Source: Nocardioides jensenii JCM 1364 = NBRC 14755
GTDB taxonomy: Bacteria > Actinomycetota > Actinomycetes > Propionibacteriales > Nocardioidaceae
Reading direction: 5' to 3'
Assembly (NCBI RefSeq): GCF_001552535.1
Contig: NZ_BCRJ01000085.1
Location: 1 to 61,082 of the forward strand
DNA length: 61,082 bases
Below the pieces are notes generated by a model. That model was not told the origin of the DNA and searched no databases. It saw only the letters and a list, made by a program, of their open reading frames with translations. The position numbers and the translations under genes were made by a program. This document shows, in pieces, positions 34,522-42,922 of the stretch (positions are counted from its first letter, which is position 1; the number at the start of each line of letters is the position of its first letter).

Positions 34522-34858
34522 CCTCTCCTCACCCCATGCGCGTGGTTCGTGACGAGATGGTCGTCGTCGTACGCCGGGTCGCACGACAGCTTCGTCGCGA
34601 ACTATCTCGATTTTGTGGTGACCGTGGCGTGTCCGCCGTGAATCTCGGGTCCGGTCTGTCTACTGTCTTCGACAACGAGAGGTTGACATAACTATAACCC
34701 TCCACTTCAGGGTTAAGGTTTTCGGTCAGCTGATCGCAACTTCCCCGCCAGCAGGATCCGCCAGTCGAACCCGGCTGGCAGCACACAGACAACGCACAGG
34801 CAGGCCCGACATCTCACGAGGATGACGGGCGACACCGATCAGGAGAGGCACAGCCGCC
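34522..34858 (+). promoter_or_regulatory. ftsQ-ftsZ intergenic region with ftsZ promoter
   Basis: This 337-bp gap holds the only markedly AT-rich island of the cluster near 34665-34725. Seen there are TTGACA (34683-34688), TATAAC (34693-34698), and TCGACA (34669-34674), which is 18 bp upstream of TATAAC and could be its -35. A 7-7-7 inverted repeat, TAACCCT (34695-34701) and AGGGTTA (34709-34715), overlaps the -10. Its loop region carries GAAGTGGAGG on the minus strand, identical to part of the mraZ operator. The transcript start to GTG 34859 leader is long, about 150 bases. Confidence 0.6.
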
Positions 34859-36178
34859 GTGGCAGCAGCACAGAACTACCTGGCCATCATCAAGGTCGTA
34901 GGTATCGGTGGGGGTGGCGTCAACGCCGTCAACCGGATGATCGAGGTCGGGCTCAAGGGCGTCGAGTTCATCGCGATCAACACCGATGCCCAAGCGCTCC
35001 TGATGAGCGACGCAGACGTCAAGCTCGACATCGGCCGCGAGCTCACTCGCGGTCTCGGTGCCGGAGCCAACCCAGAGGTCGGCGGCAAGGCCGCCGAGGA
35101 CCACGCCGACGAGATCGAAGAGGTCATCAAGGGCGCCGACATGGTCTTCGTGACCGCCGGCGAAGGCGGTGGCACCGGCACCGGTGGTGCTCCGGTCGTG
35201 GCGCGCATCGCGCGCTCGCTCGGCGCCCTGACCATCGGTGTGGTCACCCGCCCGTTCTCCTTCGAGGGCCGCCGTCGTGCGAACTCGGCCGAAGAGGGCA
35301 TCGCCCAGCTGCGCGAAGAGGTCGACACCCTCATCGTGATCCCCAACGACCGCCTGCTCTCGATCAGCGACCGCAACGTGTCGATGCTCGACGCGTTCAA
35401 GCAGGCCGACCAGGTGCTGCTGCAGGGTGTCTCGGGCATCACCGACCTGATCACGACGCCCGGCCTGATCAACCTCGACTTCGCGGACGTGAAGTCCGTG
35501 ATGGCCAACGCCGGCTCGGCCCTGATGGGCATCGGCTCGGCGCGCGGCGAGGACCGCTCGGTGGCTGCCGCCGAGATGGCTGTCTCGAGCCCCCTGCTCG
35601 AGGCCAGCATCGACGGCGCCCACGGGGTGCTGCTCTCCATCGCCGGTGGCTCCGACCTCGGCCTCTTCGAGATCAACGAGGCGGCCGCGCTGGTCGCGGA
35701 GTCGGTCCACCCCGAGGCCAACATCATCTTCGGTGCCACCATCGACGACGCGCTCGGCGACGAGGTGCGCGTGACGGTGATCGCTGCCGGGTTCGACGGC
35801 GGCATGCCGAAGCGACGTGACGAGGGCACCGTGCTGCGTCGCCAGGAGCCGCCGCAGCAGACCCAGCAGGAGACCCGCAACGCGGCGCAGGCCCTGGCCA
35901 ACCAGCGCGCGGCCCAGCAGCCGGCGCAGCAGCCGGCCCAGCAGCCCGTGCAGCAGTCGGCCCCGCAGCAGCAGGGTGGGCAGCAGTCCGGTGCTCCGCA
36001 GCGTCGCCCGGCCGCCCAGCCAGCAGGTCAGCCTGGCCAGCGCTCGCCCCAGTCGGGTCAGCCGGCGTCGGGTCAGCCTGCGCAGCAGTCGGCTCCGCAG
36101 CGTCCCGCCCAGCAGGCGCCGCGTCAGGTGCAGTTCGACGATGACGACGACCTGGACATCCCCGACTTCCTGAAGTGA
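34859..36178 (+). CDS. ftsZ: Cell division GTPase FtsZ
   Basis: A 439-aa tubulin homologue that forms the Z ring. The GTPase fold shows [16 protein letters not shown], the tubulin signature [15 protein letters not shown] and the T7 loop with [11 protein letters not shown]. The C-terminal linker (about residues 325-425) is unusually rich in Gln, Pro and Ala with repeated QQPAQQP units. It ends with the conserved acidic tail [11 protein letters not shown], the SepF/FtsW interaction peptide. The GTG start has CAGGAGAGG about 8 bases upstream. Confidence 0.98.
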   Translation: MAAAQNYLAIIKVVGIGGGGVNAVNRMIEVGLKGVEFIAINTDAQALLMSDADVKLDIGRELTRGLGAGANPEVGGKAAEDHADEIEEVIKGADMVFVTAGEGGGTGTGGAPVVARIARSLGALTIGVVTRPFSFEGRRRANSAEEGIAQLREEVDTLIVIPNDRLLSISDRNVSMLDAFKQADQVLLQGVSGITDLITTPGLINLDFADVKSVMANAGSALMGIGSARGEDRSVAAAEMAVSSPLLEASIDGAHGVLLSIAGGSDLGLFEINEAAALVAESVHPEANIIFGATIDDALGDEVRVTVIAAGFDGGMPKRRDEGTVLRRQEPPQQTQQETRNAAQALANQRAAQQPAQQPAQQPVQQSAPQQQGGQQSGAPQRRPAAQPAGQPGQRSPQSGQPASGQPAQQSAPQRPAQQAPRQVQFDDDDDLDIPDFLK

Positions 36179-36190
36179 GCGCCGCACCAC

Positions 36191-36889
36191 GTGTTCTCGT
36201 TCCAGGCCACGCGTGAGGGCGGGGTCGACGGTTCTGCCGTCGACCTCGCCTTCACCGATCGTCGCCACGACCTGGCGGTGGCTGCTGACCCCGAGAACCT
36301 GCGGCTGGTCACGCAGGCCTTCGTCCCCGACGCCGAGCAGCCGGCCGTGGTCGGCCTGCACCAGGTGCACGGAGCCGAGGTCGCGGTCGTGGACGAGTCG
36401 TACGACGGCCGCGAGCTGGTGGCCGACGCGTTGGTCACCACGGTGGCCGGGCCAGTGCTTCTGGTGCGTGCCGCGGACTGCGTTCCGGTGTTGCTCGCCG
36501 ACACCGACAACCGGGTGATCGCGGCGGTGCACTCGGGGCGGTCCGGACTGGTCGCGGGCGTCGTGCCGGCGGCCGTGCAGGTGATGCGAGACCTCGGCGC
36601 GACCGACATCTCGGCCTGGATCGGACCCCACGTGTGCGGCCGGTGCTACGAGGTGCCCGATCAGATGCGCGCCGAGGTGGCCGCGCTGGTGCCCGAGTCG
36701 CATGCGGAGACCTCGTGGGGCACGCCGGCGCTCGACATCGGTGCCGGCGTGCGTGCCCAGCTGCGCGCGCACGGAGTCTCGTGCGAGGACGTCGCTCGCT
36801 GCACCCGCGAGGACGACGAGCTCTGGTCCTTCCGACGCGAGGGCGCCGGGGCCGGCCGGCTCGGCGGCCTGATCAGGATCCGGCCATGA
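36191..36889 (+). CDS. pgeF: Laccase-domain (YfiH/PgeF) protein
   Basis: A 232-aa CNF1/YfiH fold protein. The metal/active-site residues are in GLHQVHGAEV, RAADCVPVLLAD and AAVHSGRSGL, and CGRCYEVP follows. Characterised homologues are purine nucleoside phosphorylase-like enzymes, and E. coli PgeF removes L-Ser misincorporated in peptidoglycan precursors, which fits the cell wall context. GTG 36191 is 12 bases after ftsZ; its stop overlaps yggS. Confidence 0.9.
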   Translation: MFSFQATREGGVDGSAVDLAFTDRRHDLAVAADPENLRLVTQAFVPDAEQPAVVGLHQVHGAEVAVVDESYDGRELVADALVTTVAGPVLLVRAADCVPVLLADTDNRVIAAVHSGRSGLVAGVVPAAVQVMRDLGATDISAWIGPHVCGRCYEVPDQMRAEVAALVPESHAETSWGTPALDIGAGVRAQLRAHGVSCEDVARCTREDDELWSFRREGAGAGRLGGLIRIRP

Positions 36890-37602
36890 GTGGGCCCGCG
36901 GTGGGGCGCGAGGACGAGCTGGCCGCGAACCTCGCGACGGTGGAGGCTCGCATCGCCGCGGCGTGTCACGCGGCCGGCCGGGCGCGCGAGGAGGTCACGC
37001 TGACCGTGGTCACCAAGTTCTTCCCTGCGTCCGACGTACGCCTGCTGGCGGCCCTCGGAGTCACCGACGTGGGGGAGAACCGTCACCAGGAGGCCGAGCA
37101 GAAGGCCGCCGAGTGCGGCGATCTCGACGTCCGCTGGCACTACATCGGTGGCCTGCAGTCCAACAAGGCGGCCGCGGTGGCCGGGTACGCCGACGTGGTC
37201 GAGTCCGTCGACCGGGCCAAGCTCGTCAGCCCGCTGGTCAAGGGCGCAGCGCAGCGAGACCGACCGCTCGACGTCCTGCTCCAGGTGAGTCTCGATCCAC
37301 CGGAGCAGTCCGAGGGCAGGGCGGGTGTGCACCCCGACGACCTGGCCGCGTTGGCGCAGAAGGTGACCGGCACCGGCGAGCTGGAGCTGCGTGGCCTGAT
37401 GGCCGTGGCGCCACTCGGTTCCGATCCCGGCGCGGCCTTCGCAAGACTGGCCCTCATCGTCGAGCGGTTCCGTGGTGAGCACCCTCGGGCCCAGGTCGTC
37501 TCGGCGGGCATGAGCGGTGACCTGGAAGCAGCCATCGCCCACGGCGCGACACACGTGCGGATTGGCCGTGCGGTGCTCGGTGAGCGCCCGAAGATCAAGT
37601 AG
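36886..37602 (+). CDS. PLP homeostasis protein (YggS/PLPBP)
   Basis: A 238-aa alanine-racemase-fold PLP-binding protein, monomeric YggS/PROSC family. The PLP lysine is in LTVVTKFFPASDV, followed by DVGENRHQEAEQK, HYIGGLQSNK and, near the end, SAGMSGDLEAAIAHGATHVRIG (split here: SAGMSGDLE and HVRIGRAVLGER). It buffers PLP and affects amino-acid metabolism. The ATG overlaps the pgeF stop. Its place between pgeF and sepF is standard in Gram-positive bacteria. Confidence 0.94.
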   Translation: MSGPAVGREDELAANLATVEARIAAACHAAGRAREEVTLTVVTKFFPASDVRLLAALGVTDVGENRHQEAEQKAAECGDLDVRWHYIGGLQSNKAAAVAGYADVVESVDRAKLVSPLVKGAAQRDRPLDVLLQVSLDPPEQSEGRAGVHPDDLAALAQKVTGTGELELRGLMAVAPLGSDPGAAFARLALIVERFRGEHPRAQVVSAGMSGDLEAAIAHGATHVRIGRAVLGERPKIK

Positions 37603-37658
37603 TGTCCCAACCACAACAGCGCTCCTACAGGAGTGCAGGAGTTCCGGAGGAATGACTC

Positions 37659-38138
37659 ATGAGCGGCGCGATGCGCAAGATCGGTGAGTACCTCGGCCTG
37701 CTCGAGGACACCGGCCGGTACCCCGACGACGAGGCCTACGAAGAGTACGCCGACGAACCCACCCGCCCCGCGCGGGAGGAACCACGCCAGGCCACGGTGG
37801 CCAGCATTTCCGAGCGCCGTCGCCCACAGGCGGTTCCCACAGCAGGAGTTGTCGCAGAGTTGTCCCGGATCACCACGCTTCACCCGCGCACCTACAACGA
37901 GGCGCGCACGATCGGCGAGAACTTCCGCGACGGCGTGCCCGTGATCATGAACCTCTCCGAGATGGACGACAACGACGCCAAGCGTCTGGTCGACTTCGCC
38001 GCCGGACTGGTCTTCGCCACCCGAGGCACCATCGAACGGGTGACCAGCAAGGTGTTCCTTCTCTCACCGCCCAACGTCACCGTGGCGGCAGAGGACAAGG
38101 AGCGCATTGCTGAAGGCGGCTTCTTCAACCAGAGCTGA
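37659..38138 (+). CDS. sepF: Cell division protein SepF
   Basis: A 159-aa protein with an N-terminal amphipathic membrane-targeting segment ([16 protein letters not shown]), a variable charged linker and the C-terminal DUF552 core (residues about 70-150: [36 protein letters not shown]). SepF anchors FtsZ to the membrane in actinobacteria, which lack FtsA. The ATG has a strong CCGGAGGA upstream. Confidence 0.96.
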   Translation: MSGAMRKIGEYLGLLEDTGRYPDDEAYEEYADEPTRPAREEPRQATVASISERRRPQAVPTAGVVAELSRITTLHPRTYNEARTIGENFRDGVPVIMNLSEMDDNDAKRLVDFAAGLVFATRGTIERVTSKVFLLSPPNVTVAAEDKERIAEGGFFNQS

Positions 38139-38164
38139 ACCGACCCGGGAACTGATCTGAACAC

Positions 38165-38461
38165 GTGCGCACCATCGGTTACATCTTCGAGGGAATCCTC
38201 TGGTTCTTCCTCGCCCTACTCTGGATCCGCTTCGTCTTCGACTGGGTGCAGGTCTTTGCCCGTTCGTGGTCGCCGCGCGGGCCCCTGCTGGTCTTCCTCG
38301 AGCTCGTCTACAGCATCACCGACCCCCCGATCAAGATGCTGCGCAGGTGGATCCCACCGCTTCGACTGGGCAGCGTCGCGCTGGACCTCAGTTTCCTGAT
38401 CGTGCTGGTCGGCACGTACCTTCTTCTACGGCTCAACCAGGTGGTCTTCCTCTCGAGTTGA
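38165..38461 (+). CDS. YggT family membrane protein
   Basis: A 98-aa protein with two hydrophobic helices, IFEGILWFFLALLWIRFVFD and LDLSFLIVLVGTYLLLRL, and the conserved ITDPPIKMLRRWIPPLRLG between them. YggT proteins accompany sepF and divIVA and affect envelope stability; the mechanism is unknown. GTG 38165 is 26 bases after sepF. Confidence 0.9.
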   Translation: MRTIGYIFEGILWFFLALLWIRFVFDWVQVFARSWSPRGPLLVFLELVYSITDPPIKMLRRWIPPLRLGSVALDLSFLIVLVGTYLLLRLNQVVFLSS

Positions 38462-38582
38462 GGGCCGTTGAATTGTTGCCGTCGGGTAGCCGGTGCAGAT
38501 TGGTCACCTAACTGAACTTGCGCCCCAGGCGCTATTGTTCGCAAGACAGACTTTCCGTTGACTAGAACGAATGGGTGAGAGC

Positions 38583-39350
38583 ATGCCGCTGACGCCTGAG
38601 GACGTGAGCAACAAGCGCTTTACTCCTGTCCGGCTCCGCGAGGGCTACGACATGGGTGAAGTCGACCAGTTCCTCGACGAGGTGGAGGCCGAGCTCGCTC
38701 GCCTCACCAAGGAGAACGACGACCTCCGGTCGAAGCTCTCCGCGGCGCAGTCCGGTGCCCCCGTCGCAGCCGCTCCTGCGGCCCCGGCTCCGGTCGAGGA
38801 GAAGAAGCCGGAGCCCAAGCCCGAGCCGACTCCCGCGCCGGTCGCCGCTGCTGCTCCGGTGGCTCCCGCCGCGACCGCGGCCCCGGAGACGATCCGGGTC
38901 GAGACGGTGGCGCAGGCCTCCAACGCCGCGGCCCGTCTGCTCGAGATCGCCACGCGCAACGCGGACGAGCTCGTCGAGGACGCCAAGAACGAGGCCGACA
39001 AGATCGTGGGTGAGGCCCGCACCAAGGCCGAGCGCCTTGAGTCGGAGTCGAAGGTCAAGTCCGACCGTCTCGAGTCCGATGCTCGCAGCCGTTCTCAGAT
39101 GCTCGACTCCGAGACCGCTGAGCGTCGCCAGCAGATGTTCGGCGACCTGGAGAAGGAGCGCGACAAGCTCAACTCCGAGGTGGAGAACCTGCGTTCGTTC
39201 GAGCGCGAGTACCGCTCCCGTCTCAAGAGCTACTTCACCCAGCAGCTGGAGTCGCTCGACGCGGCTCCGGAGGGTGGACAGCCTGCCGGCGAGACCCCCG
39301 CGCAGGCTCCGAAGCGGCTCCGCTCGATCCTCGGCGAGGACGAGGGCTGA
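38583..39350 (+). CDS. divIVA: DivIVA/Wag31 polar growth and division protein
   Basis: A 255-aa coiled-coil protein. It begins MPLTPEDVSNKRFTPVRLRE, the membrane-binding DivIVA N-terminus, followed by EVDQFLDEVEAELARL; a Pro/Ala/Glu linker (residues about 60-110) separates it from a long coiled coil rich in Lys/Glu/Ser (about 115-225). In actinobacteria it marks poles and directs tip growth. ATG 38583 is favoured over ATG 38571 because GGGTGAG precedes it and the family starts here. A strong terminator follows. Confidence 0.94.
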   Translation: MPLTPEDVSNKRFTPVRLREGYDMGEVDQFLDEVEAELARLTKENDDLRSKLSAAQSGAPVAAAPAAPAPVEEKKPEPKPEPTPAPVAAAAPVAPAATAAPETIRVETVAQASNAAARLLEIATRNADELVEDAKNEADKIVGEARTKAERLESESKVKSDRLESDARSRSQMLDSETAERRQQMFGDLEKERDKLNSEVENLRSFEREYRSRLKSYFTQQLESLDAAPEGGQPAGETPAQAPKRLRSILGEDEG

Positions 39351-39371
39351 GACCCGCAGAGCACGAATTCT

Positions 39372-39405
39372 CCAACGGCCGGATCCTTCGGGATCCGGCC
39401 GTTGG
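39372..39405 (+). terminator. Terminator after divIVA, 15-bp stem with TTCG loop
   Basis: Arms at 39372-39386 and 39391-39405 are exact complements (CCAACGGCCGGATCC and its inverse) around a TTCG tetraloop. It lies 22 bases after the divIVA stop and closes the division cluster. Confidence 0.85.
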
Positions 39406-39514
39406 TGTCTCCTGTGCGTGGCAAGTTTGAGTAGTGCTCGTCGAGTGGACTAACCTCCCACCACTTGACTGTGGTTCCCGCCACATCGGCTAGGCCCTAG
39501 GAGGCCCGTTTCCC

Positions 39515-40486
39515 ATGGCACGCAGGACGAGAAGATCGTTGGCCGGATCCGCTGCGGCTGCCGCGAAGAAGGTGATCTCGCGCAAGCCGAAATCGGGGGC
39601 AGTCAAGGCCGAGCCGGCTGCGAAGAAGGCGGCTCCCGCCAAGAAGGCGGCGGCCAAGAAGGCGGCGGCCAAGAAGGCGGCTCCCGCCAAGAAGGCCGCG
39701 GCCAAGAAGGCTGCCGCGACCAAGGCGCCGGCCACGAAGGCGCCGGCCACGAAGGCGTCGGCAACCAAGGCAGCACCTCCGAAGAAGACCTCAGCAAAGA
39801 AGACCGCCGCGACCACGACGGCTGCCGCGAAGAAGGCGCCGGCCACGAAGGCGTCGGCAACCAAGGCAGCACCCCCGAAGACGGCGGCGGCCAAGAAGGC
39901 CGCCGCGACCAAGGCAGCACCCCCGAAGAAGGCCCCAGCAAAGAAGGCTCCGGTGAAGAAGACTCCCACGACGAAGGTTGCCGCCACCTCGACGGCCTCG
40001 CCCGCCACGAAGACGAACGGCAAGACCACCACCGCGAAGGCGGTTCCGGCGAAGAAGACCACTGCCAAGAGGGGGGCTGCGAAGAAGGGGCGGGCCAATC
40101 TCGCGGTGCGCGACGACGAGACCGCCTGGACCAAGGGCGAGCTCGACGAGGTGCTCGCCGAGCTCAACGAGCACGCCGACCGGTTGCGGGTCGAGCTCGA
40201 GGAGCAGGAGGAAGAGCTCGCCGGGCTGATGCGGGACGCCGGTGACGGTGCCGGTCACGACCAGGCCGACATGGGTGCGACCAGCTTCGAGCGTGACCAC
40301 GAGCTCACCGTGGTCAACAACGCGCGCGAGATGCTGGCCCAGATCGAACGCGCACTGGTGCGCATCGACGACGGCACCTACGGCATCTGCGAGTCCTGCG
40401 GGAACCCCATCGGCAAGATGCGGCTCATGGCCTTCCCCCGTGCGACACTGTGCATGTCATGCAAGCAGCGCGAGGAACGTCGCTGA
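39515..40486 (+). CDS. TraR/DksA zinc finger protein with histone H1-like tail
   Basis: A 323-aa fusion. Residues 1 to about 205 are almost wholly Lys, Ala, Pro and Thr in AAKK and PAKK repeats, like H1-type or HupB tails. Residues 210-323 form a TraR/DksA-type module: a coiled coil ([20 protein letters not shown]), then a four-cysteine zinc finger at Cys292, 295, 313 and 316. Such proteins sit next to lspA in many actinobacteria. A DNA-associated or RNA polymerase-linked regulator is inferred. Start has CTAGGAGG upstream. The repeats are tandem at the DNA level and could change in length by slippage. Confidence 0.88.
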   Translation: MARRTRRSLAGSAAAAAKKVISRKPKSGAVKAEPAAKKAAPAKKAAAKKAAAKKAAPAKKAAAKKAAATKAPATKAPATKASATKAAPPKKTSAKKTAATTTAAAKKAPATKASATKAAPPKTAAAKKAAATKAAPPKKAPAKKAPVKKTPTTKVAATSTASPATKTNGKTTTAKAVPAKKTTAKRGAAKKGRANLAVRDDETAWTKGELDEVLAELNEHADRLRVELEEQEEELAGLMRDAGDGAGHDQADMGATSFERDHELTVVNNAREMLAQIERALVRIDDGTYGICESCGNPIGKMRLMAFPRATLCMSCKQREERR

Positions 40487-41013
40487 ACGCCAGCGATACA
40501 CCAGAATCCGACCCGGACGGCTCGTCCAGTCGCATCCGTAGCCTTCAGATCTTCTGGGGGGTGGGCATCACCGGCTTCTTGGTGGACCTCCTCTCCAAGA
40601 ACTGGGCCCTCGGTTCACTCGAGGGCCGTGGGCGCGTCGACGTACTGGGGGACCTCTTCGGCTTCCGGCTGACCCGCAACCCGGGCGCCGCTTTCAGCAC
40701 CGGTACGGCGTTCACCGAGGCACTGACCGTCTTCGCGATGGTGGCCGTGTGCGTGGTGGTGTTCCTCTCGTTCCGGGTGCGCAACACCGGCTGGGCCATC
40801 GGCTTCGGGTTCCTGCTGGCAGGTGTCAGTGGCAATCTGGCCGACCGCTTGACCCGTGATCCCGGCGTCATGCGCGGCCATGTCATCGACTTCCTCGAGC
40901 TGCCGAACTGGCCGATCTTCAACGTGGCCGACATCCTGATCAACCTCGCCGCGGTCACGATCATCGTGATGGCGATCCGTGGCCGCCGCCTCGACGGAAC
41001 GCTGCATGACTGA
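40450..41013 (+). CDS. lspA: Lipoprotein signal peptidase (signal peptidase II)
   Basis: A membrane aspartyl protease that cleaves lipoprotein signal peptides. Four helices are visible. Conserved blocks are [32 protein letters not shown] (first catalytic Asp) and IFNVADILI (second catalytic Asp). The start is uncertain: GTG 40450 or ATG 40459, both inside the preceding gene, have no clear binding site, while GAGGAAC stands 6 bases before a CTG at 40483 directly at the upstream stop codon. Overlaps the pseudouridine synthase gene by 8 bases. Confidence 0.93.
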   Translation: MHVMQAARGTSLNASDTPESDPDGSSSRIRSLQIFWGVGITGFLVDLLSKNWALGSLEGRGRVDVLGDLFGFRLTRNPGAAFSTGTAFTEALTVFAMVAVCVVVFLSFRVRNTGWAIGFGFLLAGVSGNLADRLTRDPGVMRGHVIDFLELPNWPIFNVADILINLAAVTIIVMAIRGRRLDGTLHD

Positions 41014-41935
41014 GCACCGCACCGTGCTGGTGCCCGAGGGCCTGGCCGGTGAACGCGTGGACACCGCCATTGCCCGGATGTTCGGCGTCTCGCGCACGCG
41101 TGCCGCCGAGCTGATCGTCGAGGGCAACGTGCAGGTCGACGGCGGCGAGGTCGGCAAGTCCGACCGGGTGCACCCCGGCGCGATGCTCGACGTCACGTTC
41201 CCGCTGCGCAACGACCCGCTGGCGATCAAGGCCGAGATCGTCGAGGGCATCAAGATCATCCACGACGACGACGCGATCGTCGTGGTCGACAAGCCCGTCG
41301 GCGTCGCCGTACACCCCAGCCCGGGCTGGTCCGGCCCCACCGTCGTCGGCCACCTGGCGGGTGCCGGCTACCGCATCGCCACCAGCGGCGCGTCCGAGCG
41401 ACAGGGAATCGTGCAGCGTCTCGACGTCGGTACATCGGGGGTGATGGTGATCTGCAAGTCCGAGCATGCGTACTCGGTCCTGAAGAACGCATTCCGTCAG
41501 CGCACCGTCGACAAGACCTACCACGCACTCGTGCAGGGTCATCCCGATCCCTTGACCGGCACGATCGACGCGCCCATCGGCCGCCATCCGAAGTCGGACT
41601 GGAAGTTCGCGGTGATGGCCGACGGCAAGCACAGCATCACCCACTACGAGCTTCTCGAGGCGCATCGTTTCGCCAGCCTGATGGAGGTGCACCTCGAGAC
41701 CGGCCGCACCCACCAGATCCGGGTGCACATGTCGGCGCTCAAGCACCCGTGCGTCGGCGACCTCACCTACGGTGCCGACCCGGTGCTGGCCAAGAGAGTC
41801 GGTTTGGAGCGCCAGTGGCTCCATGCCGTGAAGCTCGGCTTCGAGCATCCCGAGTCCGGCGACCACGTCACCTTCGAGTCGGAGTACCCAGCAGACCTCG
41901 CCGCCGCGCTCGAGATCATCCGCGAATCCCACTGA
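41006..41935 (+). CDS. RluA/RluD-family pseudouridine synthase
   Basis: A 309-aa protein with an N-terminal S4 RNA-binding domain (residues about 12-75, [20 protein letters not shown]) and a catalytic domain with [12 protein letters not shown]; the family normally has H at the first position, here Q, while the catalytic Asp is kept. The C-terminal [13 protein letters not shown] is typical. Closest to RluD, which modifies 23S rRNA helix 69, but the exact target is not readable. ATG 41006 overlaps lspA, a common arrangement. Confidence 0.92.
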   Translation: MTEHRTVLVPEGLAGERVDTAIARMFGVSRTRAAELIVEGNVQVDGGEVGKSDRVHPGAMLDVTFPLRNDPLAIKAEIVEGIKIIHDDDAIVVVDKPVGVAVHPSPGWSGPTVVGHLAGAGYRIATSGASERQGIVQRLDVGTSGVMVICKSEHAYSVLKNAFRQRTVDKTYHALVQGHPDPLTGTIDAPIGRHPKSDWKFAVMADGKHSITHYELLEAHRFASLMEVHLETGRTHQIRVHMSALKHPCVGDLTYGADPVLAKRVGLERQWLHAVKLGFEHPESGDHVTFESEYPADLAAALEIIRESH

Positions 41936-41981
41936 GCGTTTCGCCCATCGACGGGTGACCGGCCACCGGGGCGGTGACTGA

Positions 41982-41987
41982 GAGAAT
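41982..41987 (+). promoter_or_regulatory. Probable leaderless -10 of the GNAT-mutase gene
   Basis: GAGAAT, 6 bases before ATG 41994; a weaker match than the TANNNT elements elsewhere. Confidence 0.35.
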
Positions 41988-41993
41988 GCGGGC

Positions 41994-42728
41994 ATGTCTT
42001 CCGAGCTCACCCTGAGACCGGCCGCGACCGACGATCTCCCGGGCATCGCCGCCCTCTACGAGCGAGTCCGAGCCGCCGCCGTACCCGTCATGCCTCCGGT
42101 GGTGCACAGCTCGCAGGAGATCCACGACCACGTCACCGGGTGGGATCTCGGCGCCGGGTTCGATCTCGGTGGGCGCCAGGTCTGGGTGGCCGAGACCGAT
42201 CGACTGGTCGGGTTCGCGACGTTCACGCAGACCTGGCTCGACTCGTTGTACGTCGAGCCGGCCGCGCAGGGGGCCGGTGTCGGATCGGCGCTGCTCGAGC
42301 TGGTGCTCGGCATGCGCCCCGACGGCATCGCGTTGTGGGTCTTCGAGAGCAACGAGCCGGCCCGGTCGTTCTACCGCCGGCACGGCTTCGTCGAGCTCGA
42401 GCACACCGACGGCTCGGAGAACGAGGAACGCTCGCCCGACCTGCGGATGGCCTGGCCGGGGAAGCGGCCACTGGACTACCTGCGTGGCCAGATCGATCTG
42501 GTCGACCAGGCTCTGGGGCACCTGCTGGCTCGACGTACGGCACTCACCGCGGCGGTGCAGGAGCGCAAGCCCACCGGTGGACCAGCCGGCCGGGACCCCG
42601 CCCGGGAGCACGGGATCGCGCTCCGCATCGCGGCGCTGGCGCCGGCCCTGGGCGTCGACCGGGTGGCCCGGATCGTCGACGCGATCATCACCGAGTCACT
42701 CGACGCCTACGAGCATCCGCCGGAGTGA
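41994..42728 (+). CDS. GNAT acetyltransferase-chorismate mutase fusion
   Basis: A 244-aa two-domain protein. Residues 4-155 are a GNAT fold: LTLRPAATDDLPGIAALYE, the acetyl-CoA loop EPAAQGAGVGSALL and ESNEPARSFYRRHGF. Residues 160-240 align with the AroQ chorismate mutase helical domain: relative to E. coli PheA the active-site residues Arg11, Arg28, Lys39, Asp48, Arg51 and Glu52 match Arg164, Arg181, Lys192, Asp201, Arg204 and Glu205; the Gln88 position falls at Tyr239, with Glu240 beside it. Chorismate mutase activity is therefore plausible. The acetyl acceptor is unknown. Confidence 0.82.
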   Translation: MSSELTLRPAATDDLPGIAALYERVRAAAVPVMPPVVHSSQEIHDHVTGWDLGAGFDLGGRQVWVAETDRLVGFATFTQTWLDSLYVEPAAQGAGVGSALLELVLGMRPDGIALWVFESNEPARSFYRRHGFVELEHTDGSENEERSPDLRMAWPGKRPLDYLRGQIDLVDQALGHLLARRTALTAAVQERKPTGGPAGRDPAREHGIALRIAALAPALGVDRVARIVDAIITESLDAYEHPPE

Positions 42729-42785
42729 GGCGGTGCGTCGGTCGGCTGTCCGTGCGTCCTGTCAGGATGGCTCCGACCGGTCACG

Positions 42786-42791
42786 TAGTCT
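42786..42791 (+). promoter_or_regulatory. -10 element upstream of dnaE
   Basis: TAGTCT in the 194-bp gap before dnaE; the expected start leaves a leader of about 125 bases. No clear -35 and no recognisable structure in the leader. Confidence 0.45.
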
Positions 42792-42922
42792 GGCGTTCTT
42801 CCCCTCGCCTGTGAACAAGCACTGCGAACAGGCACTGTGAAGAGGCGCTGTGTTCGGCGCCGGGCTGCCGCCTCGGCCCGTTTGACCCTGCCCGTTGCTC
42901 ACTGTTGGGAGACGCTCCACCG

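Noticed and set aside
34536..34691. A 51-codon ORF between ftsQ and ftsZ (starts MRVVRDEMVVVVRRVARQLR)
   Set aside because: No ribosome binding site, Arg/Val-biased composition, and its end runs into the ftsZ promoter island.
39600..40080. Short tandem DNA repeats resembling a repeat array
   Set aside because: They are codon-level AAKK/PAKK repeats in frame within the TraR/DksA fusion gene, without spacers of uniform length, so not CRISPR.
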